Below, one piece after another: positions 46,580-61,155 of a DNA stretch of 64,000 nt. The translations under genes were made by a program, and so were the position numbers. This DNA is from Daphnia pulex (Eukaryota > Arthropoda > Branchiopoda > Diplostraca > Daphniidae): contig NC_060026.1 of the NCBI RefSeq assembly GCF_021134715.1, positions 3,038,001-3,102,000 on the forward strand, read 5' to 3'. The first letter of the stretch is position 1, and every line of letters begins with the position of its first letter. The notes under the pieces are model-generated. The model had not been told where the DNA came from, searched no databases, and worked only from the letters and a program-made list of their open reading frames with translations.

Positions 46580-47987
46580 ATGCGGCGCACGATAGCAAAT
46601 GTTTGGGTGGTTTGGGTGGTGGTTTGTGTCCATCTAGAACTCGTCAAAGCGAAGCCCGTTTCGACAGGGGAAGAGGAAAACAGCGATCAGGTAAAAGAAT
46701 TTGCCGGAAAGTAATTTAAATATCAAATTTGATTGAGGAATATTTTAGACTGATGAATTTGCTATCGGAGAGCCATTAACGCAAGAAGAATTCGCCAGCA
46801 ATATCACCGTCAGAGAAGGAGGTAATTATACAAATAAAATTAATTAAGTCGTTTAGAATTGAGATGATCAAGAACGGCAAATTTGGTTTAGAAATTGAAT
46901 CACAAGATTTTATTCCGTGGGACAAACAAGATCCCGGTCTTTTCGGTGGCGACATGAAGTTATCGGGAGGGAAAACCGGAATTGTGAGTCTCAAAGAGCG
47001 TTGGCCGGATGCGTTAATTCCTTACACAATCTCAGCCAGTTACAGTAAGTGTCAACAGATTGAATTACTGAATGCCATGTCTGATTTTCATTCGAATGAA
47101 GCGCCCAGACAGCGGGAAATCATTGCTTCTGCCATGAACGCACTCCATCAAAATACCTGCATCCGTTTCGTTCCACGGGCATCCGAAAAAGATTACGTCA
47201 GAATCACCAAAACGGGAGGAGGGTAACTTGTCTCATTTTTTTATTTTTTGGAGACATATTTAAATAAAATCGAGAATTTTGTGCAAATTAATAAAGCTGC
47301 TGGAGTGAAGTTGGCATGATCGGATTGGGAAGACAGACATTGAGTCTCGACGACAGGTGTATCCTAGCTTCCATTCCGGGACTCATTGTCCACGAGCTGA
47401 TGCACACTCTTGGATTTTACCACGAACATCAGCGTCCAGATCGCGACGAGTTTGTGTCGATCAACTTGAAAAACGTCGAACCGAGTAAGGAAATAAGCGA
47501 GCTTTATAACTACTACGTCACAGGTTTAAAATTCGCTTGTTAACTTAAATTTGTCGCCACAGAAAACAGAGGTTACTTTCAAAAGATCGAATGGGATTTT
47601 CTAACTATGAAATTTTCTTACGATTACGGTATGAAGTCGTGATTCGAAAAGATTTGAAAAATAATTTCACGTTTATGTTTACCCATTTGAAAAATAATTT
47701 AGGTTCAGTGACTCATTATCCATCGAATGCTTTCGCTAAAGATTCTAAAATACCAGTCATCCTGAAGCTCAACAGCAAAAATCCTTACATAGCAAACAGA
47801 AAAGCAATAAGCCCGGTAAGAATCAATTCTCAAAGCTCTTTTGCTGCAGCCCATCCAACTATACTCTGAAGTAGTTGAATTGATAATCATGATTTCTAAT
47901 TTTTAAAAAATCAATTGATACTAACAGGTGGACGTCGAGAAATTAAACGATTGGTACTGCGGGTCATCTGATGATTATTTGTCTTAA
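46580..47987 (+). CDS. Astacin-family metalloprotease 2 (type A), Met-turn variant
   Basis: Eight exons (46580-46690, 46749-46821, 46892-47044, 47102-47222, 47297-47484, 47563-47628, 47703-47815, 47928-47987), 294 residues. Signal peptide about 1-24. Activation motif FGGD at 79-82. Zinc site [19 protein letters not shown] at 185-203 is complete. The Met-turn reads SVTHYP, with Thr241 where nearly all astacins and other metzincins have Met, while the Tyr ligand/stabiliser is kept. One codon shorter than its unit 2 copy (KIEW against KMSEW). Intact frame, so probably expressed. How the Thr affects activity is unknown. Confidence 0.88.
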
Positions 47988-48944
47988 AAACAAAATCGCA
48001 TCTGCTCTTTCCATAATTAAATGTTAGCTCGTCTATACTCTCCCGTCCGGCCTGCGAGCTGTGACGTTCCCGTTGACTGTGCAATCCGCATCTGACCATG
48101 TTCAGTCCCAAATATTTATTTAAAGGTTCAAGTTTTTTAAAATGATTATTTGTTTTAACGATTATTTGAACGAACCGCAAGTGAAATTTTATGCTAATAA
48201 ATTCTACCGCAAAAATTGTTGTCACATTGATACTAAAAATAGATGTAAGAAAATTTCTTGCTTTCACCAAAAATAATGAAATGAATGAAATTTACACGTG
48301 TCGTTTTTTATTTTTAAATAAAAACAAAAACAATTCATAGTACTTTCCTACAACGAAAAAAGTGGGACAGCAGTACGCTCACTTTCCACGTTTTTATCCT
48401 GCTGCTGGCGTTTCTATAGCTTTGCTCTACTTATTTGCTCGGGAAAGTAATGCACAGCAGCGCCGTGCGGAAACGATGTCTCTCCGTGTGCTAGCCATTT
48501 AGTCAGTTAGAGAGTATCCTCTTGAATCAGGAAAGCGAAATCATCATTATAGCATTATACCTTACGGTTTCTGGGCCTAACGTCATCCATTTACACATTT
48601 CCGCCCAATTAGATTACACACATTTACTCGATAACCCAACCATTGGCATTATTTATGCACGGTCTTTGCTATAAAGACTCTAGAAACTGAACAGCAAGCG
48701 ACATTCAACAATTCACATTCGTAGTGTCAATCGGCAAGGTGCTGGAAAGTGTCATCGTGTCACCCATCAAGTGTATAGTCGTCAAAATTGCGACACAGGA
48801 GAAGCCTACCAGACCCTTAGCTCAAGACATCAACAGTAACTAAAAAATTATGATAAAATTTTCTGAAAGGGTTGACTGAAAGTTCTGAAAATTTTCGGAA
48901 AAAAGTTTCGGAAAGCTCATTCCACGTTTGACACACGACAGAAA
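47988..48944. promoter_or_regulatory. Intergenic between astacins A and B (unit 1)
   Basis: Closely matched in unit 2 at 57259-58194. Holds a TATA-like GCTATAAAGAC at about 48668-48678 and the 5' leader of astacin B. No other gene. Confidence 0.5.
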
Positions 48945-50495
<1,551 letters not shown>

Positions 50496-51870
50496 CAGAA
50501 AATTCACCACCGGCTGTTATTTTTTACTTAAACGACGTTGTTATTTGTTGAGTCAATTTAAAAAAAAAAAAAAAAAGGTTGCATTTAACGTTTCAAGAAT
50601 GAATATACTAAGCCAAGCCCTTTCAAAAAATGAACGAATCGCTCGATGCAAATAATTTTGTGATGACAAATAATAAAGGGAGAAATTCAGGAATGGGCGC
50701 AAAGCTTCTGTACTGTTCTAAAGGTCGTTGACACGAATTACTTCTCGCTACACATAAACTGCTGAATTTATCACAATTAATTCAAGTCAGAGCTGAGTTT
50801 GCATAGTACTTTAGCTGTATGGCGGAAGCTCATGGGATTATTTGGATTGACGCACTCGATTTAGCAGAGTTTTGTCTGAAAGCCACTGGCTTGCAGTCGG
50901 CGAGGATATCAAAAGAGGCATATTGCGTCCATTCCTACACAAACACTGATGCATTTGAGAGTGTTGGGTACTGGGTAGTTGAGTACGACCAACATCCTAG
51001 TATTTTATCAAGTGTGGTTGCTATTTGGATTCCCTGTGGGTTTTTCTAGAATCGTATTTAGCCACACGCAGATTTGCGTCATCGTGGAGAATTTGAAAAC
51101 GGCGCCTCTGTCATTTTCAAAAACTTATATAACAATTCCCAAACCGAAAATGTATTTTTTTTTTTTTTTTTGTGTGACAAGCCAACAGTTTTACGTTAAC
51201 ATTGGGTCACTTATACAATGAGTTACGTAATCGTAAAACATGAAAGATGACGCCAATCATGTCGCGTAGTTCCCATAGATATAGTCGATGATCAATTATA
51301 CCTACAGTATATAGGTTTGATTTACGAAAGAATGGAATGTACAAATGGCTTGGTACTTAATTTGCATTCGAATACGTCGCATTGCGGTTCACTAACTCAT
51401 AAAAAAAAAGAGAAACGACAAATGACTTCGATGAGCTCGCCAATAAATGTGTCATGGGTGACGAATTCGTCCTAGCTCACTAAGATTCGTCAGTAAGAGA
51501 CTCGAGTAAATAAGATAGAATTTGAACAGTGCACCACAGAACAGTTGGTATGGTTAACCATGAACAACTCTGCTTGAATTTCATGTTTTCCATACAAAAA
51601 ATAACGCGAAGTAAAACCGCAACACATTTTTTAGACGATCTGTTCAAACATCTAAACTCCTATAGTCCAGCGGGGCTCTACTCCGATCCACAAGGAATTA
51701 AATTGCGTATAAAAAGGCGACCGAAAAAACCAAATCGACACATTCGCCCTTCAGGTAGAACTTCACCTAAGGTAAGAGACGATTCGCTCCAGTATTTCGT
51801 AATTCCTTAAAATCTAGTTTTAAAAATGTGAAAATCAATTATTTTTCCAAATTTGTGTCATCTAGAGAAA
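50496..51870. promoter_or_regulatory. Intergenic with 5' UTR intron of C1A protease 4
   Basis: Matches the unit 2 end (59785-61155). TATAAAAA near 51708 precedes a non-coding exon ending CACCTAAG at 51771. A 94-bp intron (51772-51865) ends 5 bp before the ATG. The frame at 50819-51049 is not supported. Confidence 0.6.
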
Positions 51871-53429
51871 ATGAAATTCTTTACCGCAATCATTCTATTG
51901 ACTGTGGCTGTGGCCATGGCTGACAGAGATGAAGATGCCTGGAACTTTTACAAGGTAAAACTATTTGGATTCTCACAATAAAAAACAACGAAATGATTCA
52001 GCGAAATGATTTCGCTATTGCCTGTCTATATAGTTCCAATTCGGCAAGAGCCATTCGCCAAAGGAAGAAGCCACCCGAAAACAGAATTTCCTTGCCAACC
52101 AGAGAGCTATCGAGGCACACAACAGAAAGAATACCGAGTGGCAGATGGGAGTCAACAAGTTCTCCGATATGGTAAGCTGCCGTGCAGCAATCCTTCAAAA
52201 TGTGACAGAATTATTGTTAACCTCATTATTCTTGTTTGATGTACGCAGTGCGAAGATGAAAAAGTGTCGCTGCTCGGAGGCAAACCCACGATCCGTCGCG
52301 AGAGATTGATTTCCAGAGAAGTGGGCTATCCCGTTCTCGACCGAAATCTTCCTGCTTCCGTAATCGAATTCCAACCAAGATTTAGACTAAGACTATCATT
52401 TTTCTTTGATTCGGATACAGATTGATTACCGCACTCACAAATGCATGCAGCCAGTCAAGGATCAAGGTAAATGAATTGCAATTTTAAATTTCCCGCTGAA
52501 ACCCCAAACAATCGTTAGACGCAATTCTATCGGCATGACAATAGGCCAATGCGGAAGCTGCTGGTCTTTCGCTGCGATCGTTCCCCTCGAATTCAACACT
52601 TGCAACAAAACTGGCACCGCAGTCGCACTGAGGTTTGAAAGCCACTATTTTTAAAAATTCACAATAATAGAGACGTCAATCAAATCAGCGACACCTTTCA
52701 AATGACAGCGAACAGATGTTGGTCGACTGTGACACCGGCAACTTCGGCTGCGACGGTGGAATGTACGACCGCGCTTGGGAATACATTCAAGCAAAGGGCG
52801 GTGTCATGAAGAGCTCATCCTACGCTTACACTTCCGGATCTACCGGAACTGTACGGAAACGTTTACTATTGATACAGAGATGCCTATAATTTTGACTGTA
52901 TCCATCACTGCTACTAACTCTTCAATTGCTTTTCGATTTGATCGTGCAGGCAGAAACCACTTGCAAGTTCGACAGCACCGCCGTTGGCGCCAAGGTGGCT
53001 TCTTTCGACTGGGTCATGCCGTACCCCGACCCCACCGCTATCATGACCAACTTGCAGAGCAACGGACCTCTTCCCAGTAGCATTAAGATCCTCGACTCTT
53101 TCTACAGCTACGCGTAAGATGAAATTGCGACGACTTTGTGATTGTTCTTTGATTTTCATTCACTCATATTGGACGCTTGGTTATCAAATAGATCTGGAGT
53201 CTACAGCGATCCCGCGTGCATCGTTGCTGACGAATACGACATTCAACACACCGTCGTTATCGTCGGATACGGGACCACCGTCGCCACGTCCACCGTTCCG
53301 GCCACTCCCTACTGGATTGTCCGCAACTCCTGGGGCAACGGATGGGGTCTCTCCGGCTACTTTTACATCCAGCGTGGCGTCAACATGTGCAACATCGAGT
53401 CATGGACTGCTTACGTCAAAATTCTCTAA
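51871..53429 (+). CDS. Papain-like (C1A) cysteine protease 4, secreted zymogen
   Basis: Eight coding exons (51871-51954, 52034-52171, 52249-52359, 52421-52466, 52545-52632, 52709-52850, 52950-53113, 53192-53429), 336 residues, plus a 5' UTR intron. Signal peptide about 1-17. A perfect ERFNIN signature lies in the propeptide ([20 protein letters not shown]). Catalytic Cys132 in QCGSCWSFA, His277 in QHTVVIVGYG (Thr where the family has Ala) and Asn303 in RNSWG. Its nearest relative in the window is protease 5. Confidence 0.92.
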
Positions 53430-53933
53430 AAAAAAGGATGAACGTTTCCAGGAATTCATCTGATTTTTCTACAGCTAAAATTTCGGTGTCGAGAGAGTTG
53501 CTTTCATTTCTTTTAAATTGGATTTTTCGTTTGCATTGAATTTGACCAAACAAAAATTCTAATATAATAAACAAATTATTTATCCTCGATTTGATCTCAA
53601 AAAAAAAAAAGAAAATGGGTAAAAATGAATTGGTTGGTTGCCCAAGCCTTGTGGCAGTCATCAGGTGTTGAGTTGTACCAGAGGTATAGGTCTACAGCAA
53701 TTTGCTTATTAGTAAAGATGCAAGGCAACCACTCAGCAGCACGCGACGGCTTCAAGGTGAACTGCAATCTCGAGCTTGGAGGGGGGGGGGGTCAAATGTG
53801 CTACGCTCAAGTTCATATAAAGTAGAATGGAAAGAAGCTTCTCCCAAACAGACTGTTGACAACCTTTAAGTGCGGCGAACGTTTGTAAACTAAAAATTTG
53901 AGCGCCGGTGACGATCATTACAGATATCAGAAA
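53430..53933. promoter_or_regulatory. Protease 4 3' flank and promoter of secreted protein copy 2
   Basis: Holds an AATAAA near 53566, a run of about 12 G near 53780 and the TATA-like CATATAAAG near 53815. Equivalent to 44053-44575 in unit 1. Confidence 0.6.
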
Positions 53934-54676
53934 ATGACGGTCATCACCTTCAAGTTTTCTTTGTTGCTGGTGGTCCTCTGCGCCACAACCAACGGCCAAA
54001 AAATTACGGTAAGTTAGTTAACCCTACACTTGTTGAATAGCCTACTGTATACAGCTGATGTAAAAATAAATCAATGAATAGGTGATGTGGCCGACGGTCG
54101 TAACTTCAACACTGACGGATACGACAATTACAAGTACCGTTTGCCTTTCGCTTGATTTTCCGGCTGGACCAATTCCTGAATGTCGGCGGCGACGTCGACA
54201 GCTCTGGGTCGAGAGACCCATGTTGGCACCAGTTGAAGAGCAATCAGCATGGCCATTGCTCATCCAACCCACCATCACTTTACGGTATGCGAATTTCAAC
54301 TCGAAATATTTTGGCCAGTCAAATTCATCACTTGGTGAAATTCCATTTCCACAGGGTTGAACCGACTGCAGTGCCGGTGTTGAGGAGCGCTCAATTCAAT
54401 TCCGGATTGAATGGGGGAGCTCATCTCCAGCCTTCCTTCCTGGGGGCTGCGAGCGACTACCAACAGAGGATGCACAAGTACTTGGACTTTGCTTCGATGC
54501 CCAACATTTTTTATCGAAATAGGCCGACTGAAAACCGAAGAAGGACGAGTAAAAAAACAACTGTCGTGTACACAAGGTCAAAGACGGTCACGGAAAACGA
54601 GATGACCACAAAGACCAATACAATTGGTATTTCCGGCTGCACACCCTCTCCGCTACCTTTCGATATATGTGTTTGA
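53934..54676 (+). CDS. Secreted protein with CRRRRR motif (copy 2)
   Basis: Three exons (53934-54008, 54082-54284, 54355-54676), 199 residues. Differs from copy 1 at only a few residues (for example Val38 to Asp, RPILAPI to RPMLAPV, GGV to GGA). Same signal peptide, Cys59 plus five Arg, and C-terminal CTPSPLPFDICV. Intact in both units, so probably functional. Confidence 0.8.
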
Positions 54677-55842
54677 AACTAAAAATTGGATTATCAGGAC
54701 GTTAACTTCAACCGACACGATATAAACTTTGCTAAGTGCCAAAAGAAAATTGATTCAAATATTCTGTTTAGATATTTAAGCTATTTCGCTCTGTCTTTGT
54801 TCGCTTTTGGCTCGCCAGAATACATTAATTCCTAGCTACAATAAAACACACGCCTTCCAAATTTTCACAATTAATCACAAATTTGAAAACTTAATTGGAA
54901 AAAATCAGGAAATTGCGGCTATCGAAAAGACGATGAATATCAACACCTACGTCCTAAATACATATGGCCAAATTTATTAAAACATTTAAATACGTAGGTT
55001 AAAGTTTAGTTAAAGTTTTAGGTAAATACGTTTTCCTGGTCATCCGCTCTGCCCCTGCGTAGCTCTCAGACCAAGATACGCAAAACAACAAAAAAAAACC
55101 TAGCTGATAACGAAGCGATTAACCATTTTTTGGGAAATTTGGCTACCTTCTGGCAATTAAAGAACTGAAACGAAAATATGTTGCGTTTCGGCTGTGTAAC
55201 ACTTTTGATTGATGATGCGCAATAACTGAGGTTATCCACCTGTGCTATAAGCGACAGGAATGAGATTCTGACGTGCCAAGGGAGGGGCTGATAATTTGTC
55301 TTATCTTATCGAAGTTAAAAATCCATGTCAAATTTTTACCTTATTAGATACAAACACGAATTCCAACTATAGCTCACCAAAGCACCTAGTTGTAATAACC
55401 TGAATTCAACATGGTGTACAAACGGTTTTATTTATCATAAATGACGGACGCCGTCGGATATACAAGTCAATTTAACGGTATTCTACAGTCTTTAATACGG
55501 TCTGCTTTCTCGTATTTGATCGCGGGTGGGGTGTTTATCGCTTTGCTCTACAATTGGCTGAAAATCCCTCCAGCTGTGAAACGTTGTATTGTTTTTATTT
55601 AGGACGATGTAATAAACACAAAACGGGGATCCAGCTCAGACACTCGTAGCATGCAAACGTCCCATCAGTTAGCGCTGAGCAAGCGCTATCAAAGTTTCAT
55701 CTCGCCCGCCTTCTGAAACGAGCTGAAAAAGGCTAGAGGACCTTCAGTGTAAACCGGTAGTAAGTGAGAAATATTCATCTGTCAAAAACTTAATTTAGAT
55801 TTGGAAATTTGAACATTTTTCCCGTCCAGTATTGAGGGCAAG
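54677..55842. other. Intergenic upstream of astacin 4
   Basis: Counterpart of 45338-46579, lacking the A-rich tract and with small indels. No gene recognised. Confidence 0.45.
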
Positions 55843-57258
55843 ATGCGGCGCACGATAGCAAATGTTTGGGTGGTTTGGGTGGTGGTTTGTGTCCAGCTAG
55901 AACTCGTCAAAGCGAAGCCAGTTTCGACAGAGGAAAATGAAAACAGCGATCAGGTAAAAGAATTAGCTGGAAAGTAATTTAAATATTAAATTTGATTGAG
56001 GAATATTTTAGACTGACGAATTTGCTATCGGAGAGCCATTAACGCAAGAAGAATTCGCTAGCAATATCACCGTCAGAGAAGGAGGTAATTATACAAATAA
56101 AATTAATTAAATCGTTTAGAATTGAGATGATCAAGAGCGGCCAAATTTTGTTTAGAAATTGAATCACAAGATTTTATTCCGTGGGACAAACAAGATCCCG
56201 GTCTTTTCGGTGGCGACATGAAGTTATCGGGAGGTAAAACCGGAATTGTGAGCCTCAAAGAGCGTTGGCCGGATGCGCTAATTCCTTACACAATCTCAGC
56301 CAGTTACAGTAAGTGTCAACAGATTGAATGACTGAATGCCATGTCTGATTTTCATTCGAATGAAGCGCCCAGACAGCGGGAAATCATTGCTTCTGCCATG
56401 AACGCACTCCATCAAAATACCTGCATCCGTTTCGTTCCACGGGCATCCGAAAAAGATTACGTCAGAATCACCAAAACGGGAGGAGGGTAACTTGTCTCAT
56501 TTTTTTTTATTTTTGGGAGACATATTTAAATTAAATCGAGAATTTTGTGCAAATTAATAAAGCTGCTGGAGTGAAGTTGGCATGATCGGATTGGGAAGAC
56601 AGACATTGAGTCTCGACGACAGGTGTATCCTAGCTTCCATTCCGGGACTCATTGTCCACGAGCTGATGCACACTCTTGGATTTTACCACGAACATCAGCG
56701 TCCAGATCGCGACGAGTTTGTGTCGATCAACTTGAAAAACGTCGAACCGAGTAAGGAAATAAGCGAGCTTTATAACTACTACGTCACAGGTTTAAAATTC
56801 GCTTGTTAACTTAAATTTGTCGCCACAGAAAACAGAGGTTACTTTCAAAAGATGAGCGAATGGGATTTTCTGACTTTGAAATTTTCTTACGATTACGGTA
56901 TGAAGTCGTGATTCGAAAAGATTTGAAAAATAATTTCACGTTTATTTTTACCCCTTAAAAAAAAATAATTTTAGGTTCAGTGACTCATTATCCATCGAAT
57001 GCTTTCGCTAAAGATTCTAAAATACCAGTCATCCTGAAGCTCAACAGCAAAAATCCTTACATAGCAAACAGAAAAGCAGTTAGCCCGGTATGAATCCATT
57101 CTCGAAGCTCTTTTGTGTTTATCCATCTTCTATACTCTGAATGAGTTGAATTGATAATCATGATTTCTAATTTTTTAAAAATCGTTTGATACTAACAGGT
57201 GGACGTCGAGAAATTAAACGATTGGTACTGCGGGTCATCTGATGATTATTTGTCTTAA
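55843..57258 (+). CDS. Astacin-family metalloprotease 4 (type A), Met-turn variant
   Basis: Eight exons (55843-55953, 56012-56084, 56156-56308, 56366-56486, 56563-56750, 56829-56897, 56975-57087, 57199-57258), 295 residues. Signal peptide, FGGD activation motif and full zinc motif as in astacin 2. The Met-turn is again SVTHYP (Thr242). The substitution is thus shared by both copies in intact frames, which argues that it is tolerated or selected. Exons 4 and 5 look identical to astacin 2. Confidence 0.88.
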
Positions 57259-58194
57259 AAACAAAATCGCATCTGCTCTTTCCATAATTAAATGTTAGCT
57301 CGTCTATATACTCTCCCGTCCGGCCTGCGAGCTGTGACGTTCCCGTTGACTGTGCAATCCGCATCTGACCATGTTCAGTCCCAAATATTTTTTTAAAGGT
57401 TCAAGTTTTTTAAAATGATTATTTGTTTTAATGATTATTTGAACGAACCGCAAGTGAAATTTTATGCTAATAAATTCTACCGCAAAAATTGTTGTCACAT
57501 TGATACTAAAAATAGATATCTAAGAAAATGTCTTGCTTTCACCAGAAACAATGAAATGAATGAAATTTACACGTGTCGTTTTTTTTTTAAATAAAAACAA
57601 AAACAATTCATAGTACTTTCCTACAACGAAAAAAGTGGGACAGTATAGTGCGCTCACTTTCCCCGTTTTTATCCTGCTGGCGTTTCTATAGCTTTGCTCT
57701 AATTATTTGCTCGGGAAAGTAATGCACAGCAGCGCCGTGCGGAAACGTGTGCTAATAGCCATTTAGTCAGTTAGAGAGTATCCTCTTGAATCAGGAAAGC
57801 GAAATCATCATTATACCTTACGGTTTCTGGGCCTAACGTCATCCATTTACACATTTCCGCCCAATTACACACATTCACTCGATAACCTAACCATTGGCAT
57901 TATTTATGCACGGTCTTTGCTATAAAGACTCTAGAAACTGAACAGCAAGCGACATTCAACAAGTCACATTCGTAGTGTCAATCGGCAAGGTGCTGAAAAG
58001 TGTCATCGTGTCACCTGGAAAGTGTTTAGTCGTCAAAATTGCGACACAGGAGAAGCCTACCAGACCCTTAGCTCAAGACATCAACAGTAACTAAAAATTC
58101 ACGATCAAATTTTCTGAAAGGTTGACTGAAAGTTCTGAAAATTGTATGAAAAAAGTTTCGGAAAGCTCATTCCACGTTTGACGCACGACAGAAA
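57259..58194. promoter_or_regulatory. Intergenic between astacins A and B (unit 2)
   Basis: Counterpart of 47988-48944, with a TATA-like GCTATAAAGAC near 57919-57929. Small indels relative to unit 1. No gene. Confidence 0.5.
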
Positions 58195-59784
58195 ATGTCT
58201 CTGCTAGACAAACTGTTACTGAAGGTCCTGGCACTTTCCGTGCTAGTAATCTCCACTCGGTTCGAATCCGTCGCAGCCAAGCCCGTCCCGAAAAATAACG
58301 TTTCATACGATGACGAGGTAAGAGCATCAAGAAAGAGAGATACAATTTCAATGCGTCCATAAAATCTGATTGGTAAAATTGATTTTATAATTTTACGATT
58401 CCGAAATAGACCGACGATTTCGATATCGGAGAACCACTTACTGAAGAGGAATTCGACAGGGATATTTCAATCAAAGAAGGAGGTAAGCGAAATGATTTTT
58501 TTTTTTTTAATTTGCTGAATTGTTTTTTACATGTAACAAACTGATCGTTTTCAAATTTTTAATAAAGAAGACGAGTCGGAAAATTTCATTCCATGGGGCA
58601 GAAAACCTGTCGAGCAATTTGACTGCGATGTTAATACGCAAACAGGGCGCAAAAATTTCCTGAGCTCCAGGGAGCGTTGGCCGGATGCGAAAATTCCTTA
58701 CGAAATCTCAGCTACTTACAGTACGTTATTGGTTTGATTTTAAGGGTGAAAATAATTTGCATACCGGTACAACTATTTCTTAACATATCTTGTTGGTCTC
58801 AAAAAGCACCGGAGCAACGAGAGATAATCGCGTTTGGTATGAAAGCGTTTCATAACAAAACCTGCATCCGTTTCGTTCGTCGAACCACTGAAGAAAATTA
58901 CATCAGAATCAAAAAGACGGGAAAAGGGTACGTTCATTACATTTTCTCATCCAGTTGAAAAGTAAAACGTTGGCATAATTTTTCTCCGAGTGCCATTATA
59001 ATAACCATGCGGTTAAAACTGATATGCATTTAAATATTTTTTAAAAAATAAAGCTGCTGGAGTGACATAGGTATGACCGGCCTCAAACAAACGGTGAGTT
59101 TAGATGACAGATGCATATTAAGTGGGGCGCCGGGTGTCGTCATCCACGAGTTGATGCACGCCCTTGGGTTCCAACACGAACACCAGCGTCCAGATCGTGA
59201 CAAATACGTGTCAATTAATATCGAAAACGTCGATCCCAGTAAGTACCATTTTTTTAAAGATACACACTGAATTGCTTAATCAAAATGTGACTCAATCAAT
59301 AGGGAACAGAGATTACTTCGAAAAAATGAAGACATGGGATTTCAGAACCACCAGATTTTCTTACGATTACGGTAATAATATTTCGTCGTCTATACGAGAG
59401 CTACTCGTATGTACTGCGAATAGCACAAAAGCGAACAAACAATTGATTGAAATTAATTTCGCCATTTTCTGAAAAAAAAACTCGATTTTTTTATTTTTTT
59501 CCTCAGGGTCCGTGATGCACTATCCAGCGAACGCTTTCGCTAAAGACACTGGCACTCCGGTCATTATACCATTAAGAGGAAAACCTGCCATAGGAAACCG
59601 GAGAAATTTCAGCCCGGTATAATCTCTTTTTCCTATTAACTTAGGAATATCCGTTATTTCAAATGAAAGTCATAAGGAAGAAAAAACTCTGAAAACGACA
59701 TTTTTTTTATTGTAATAGCTGGACCTCAACAGAATAGGAAAACTTTACTGCAAATCGGCCAATTCAACATTGACTTTACATTGA
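58195..59784 (+). CDS. Astacin-family metalloprotease 5 (type B)
   Basis: Eight exons (58195-58317, 58410-58482, 58568-58720, 58807-58927, 59054-59238, 59303-59371, 59507-59616, 59719-59784), 299 residues, intact. Signal peptide about 1-28. The propeptide motif is FDCD at 83-86, so the Asp that contacts zinc in astacin zymogens is kept but Gly is Cys. Zinc motif [19 protein letters not shown] starts at 188. The Met-turn SVMHYP has Met245. Four domain cysteines (TCIRF, CWS, DDRC, LYC). It is the working counterpart of the frameshifted copy at 48945-50495. Confidence 0.92.
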
Positions 59785-60091
59785 CAGAAAATTCACCACC
59801 GGCTGTTATTTTTTACTTAAACGACGTTGTTATTTGTTGAGTCAATTTAAAAAAAAAAAAAAAAAGGTTGCATTTAACGTTTCAAGAATGAATATACTAA
59901 GCCAAGCCCTTTCAAAAAATGAACGAATCGCTCGATGCAAATAATTTTGTGATGACAAATAATAAAGGGAGAAATTCAGGAATGGGCGCAAAGCTTCTGT
60001 ACTGTTCTAAAGGTCGTTGACACGAATTACTTCTCGCTACACATAAACTGCTGAATTTATCACAATTAATTCAAGTCAGAGCTGAGTTTGC
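59190..60091 (+). repeat. Tract identical to 49901-50802
   Basis: By eye, 902 bp at a constant offset of 9289 bp show no difference, including introns, the 3' flank and a 17-A run. Differences are common on both sides (for example six in the preceding 120 bp). This is the signature of recent gene conversion or unequal exchange between the two astacin B genes. Confidence 0.8.
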
Positions 60092-61155
60092 CTAGTACTT
60101 TAGCTATAGCGACGGAAGCTCGTGGTATTATTTGGATTGACGCACTCGATTTAGCAGAATTTTGTTTGAAAGCCACTGGCTTGCGGTCGGCGAGAATATT
60201 GAAAGAGTTGACCATTCATATGCAAACACTGATGCATCCGAGAGTGTTGAGTACTGGGTAGTTGAGTACACCAACATCCTTGTATTTTATCAAGTGTGGT
60301 TACTGTTTGGATTGCTTGTGGGTTTTTTCTAGAATCGTATTTAGTCACACGCAGATTTGCGTCATCGTGGGGAATTGGAAAAGGGCGCCTTTGTCATTTA
60401 AAAAAAATTATATAACATTTACCAAAGTGGAAATGTATATTTTCTTCTGTGACACGCCAATAGTTTTACGTAAACATTGGATCACAATATGTTACGTAAT
60501 CGCAAAAAACGTCCAAAAATCAAAGGGCATGCAGCGTAGTTACCATACATATAGTCGATAATCAATTATATTAGGTTTGATTTACGACAGAATGGAACGT
60601 ACAAATTGTTTGGAACTTTTAAGTTGTTTTCCAGTGCGTCGCACTGCGGTTCACTCATTTAAAAAAAATAAAAAAGAGAGAAATGACAAAAATGAATTCG
60701 ATGAGCTTTTGTTCCATTTCAAAGTTTGCCCCTGGTTTGCCAATAAATGTTGTCACGCATGACGAATTCGTTCTAGCTGAGTCTCAGGCAAGATAGAATT
60801 TGAACAGTGCACCGCAGAACAGTTGGTACTCCGTGAATAGCTCTGCTTGAATTTCATGTTTTCCATACAAAAAGACGCGAAGTAAAACCGCAACTCATTT
60901 TTGTGACGATCTGTTCAAACATCTAAACTCCTAGTCCAGTGGGGCTCTACTCCGATCCACAGGGCTGCACAGGGAATTAAATTGCGTATAAAAAGGCGAC
61001 CGAAAAAACCAAATCGACACATTCGCCCTTCAGGTAGATCTTCACCTAAGGTAAGAGACGATTCGCTCTGGCTACTAATATTTTTTTTTCTTTACTGTAA
61101 ATGTCGTTTCAATTGAAATTTAATACATTTTCAACATTTCCATCATCTAGAGAAA
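59785..61155. promoter_or_regulatory. Intergenic with 5' UTR intron of C1A protease 5
   Basis: Counterpart of 50496-51870. TATAAAAA near 60987, a non-coding exon ending CACCTAAG at 61050, and a 100-bp intron (61051-61150) ending 5 bp before the ATG. Confidence 0.6.

Larger units (their letters stand above)
51841..61130 (+). repeat. Tandem unit 2 of the protease array
   Basis: Second copy of the roughly 9.3-kb unit: C1A protease 4, secreted protein copy 2, astacin 4 (type A) and astacin 5 (type B). A third unit begins with C1A protease 5. Confidence 0.85.

Noticed and set aside
50819-51049. 76-codon frame downstream of astacin 3
   Set aside because: The matching region of unit 2 (about 60110-60340) is disrupted by indels and stops, so there is no sign of coding constraint.
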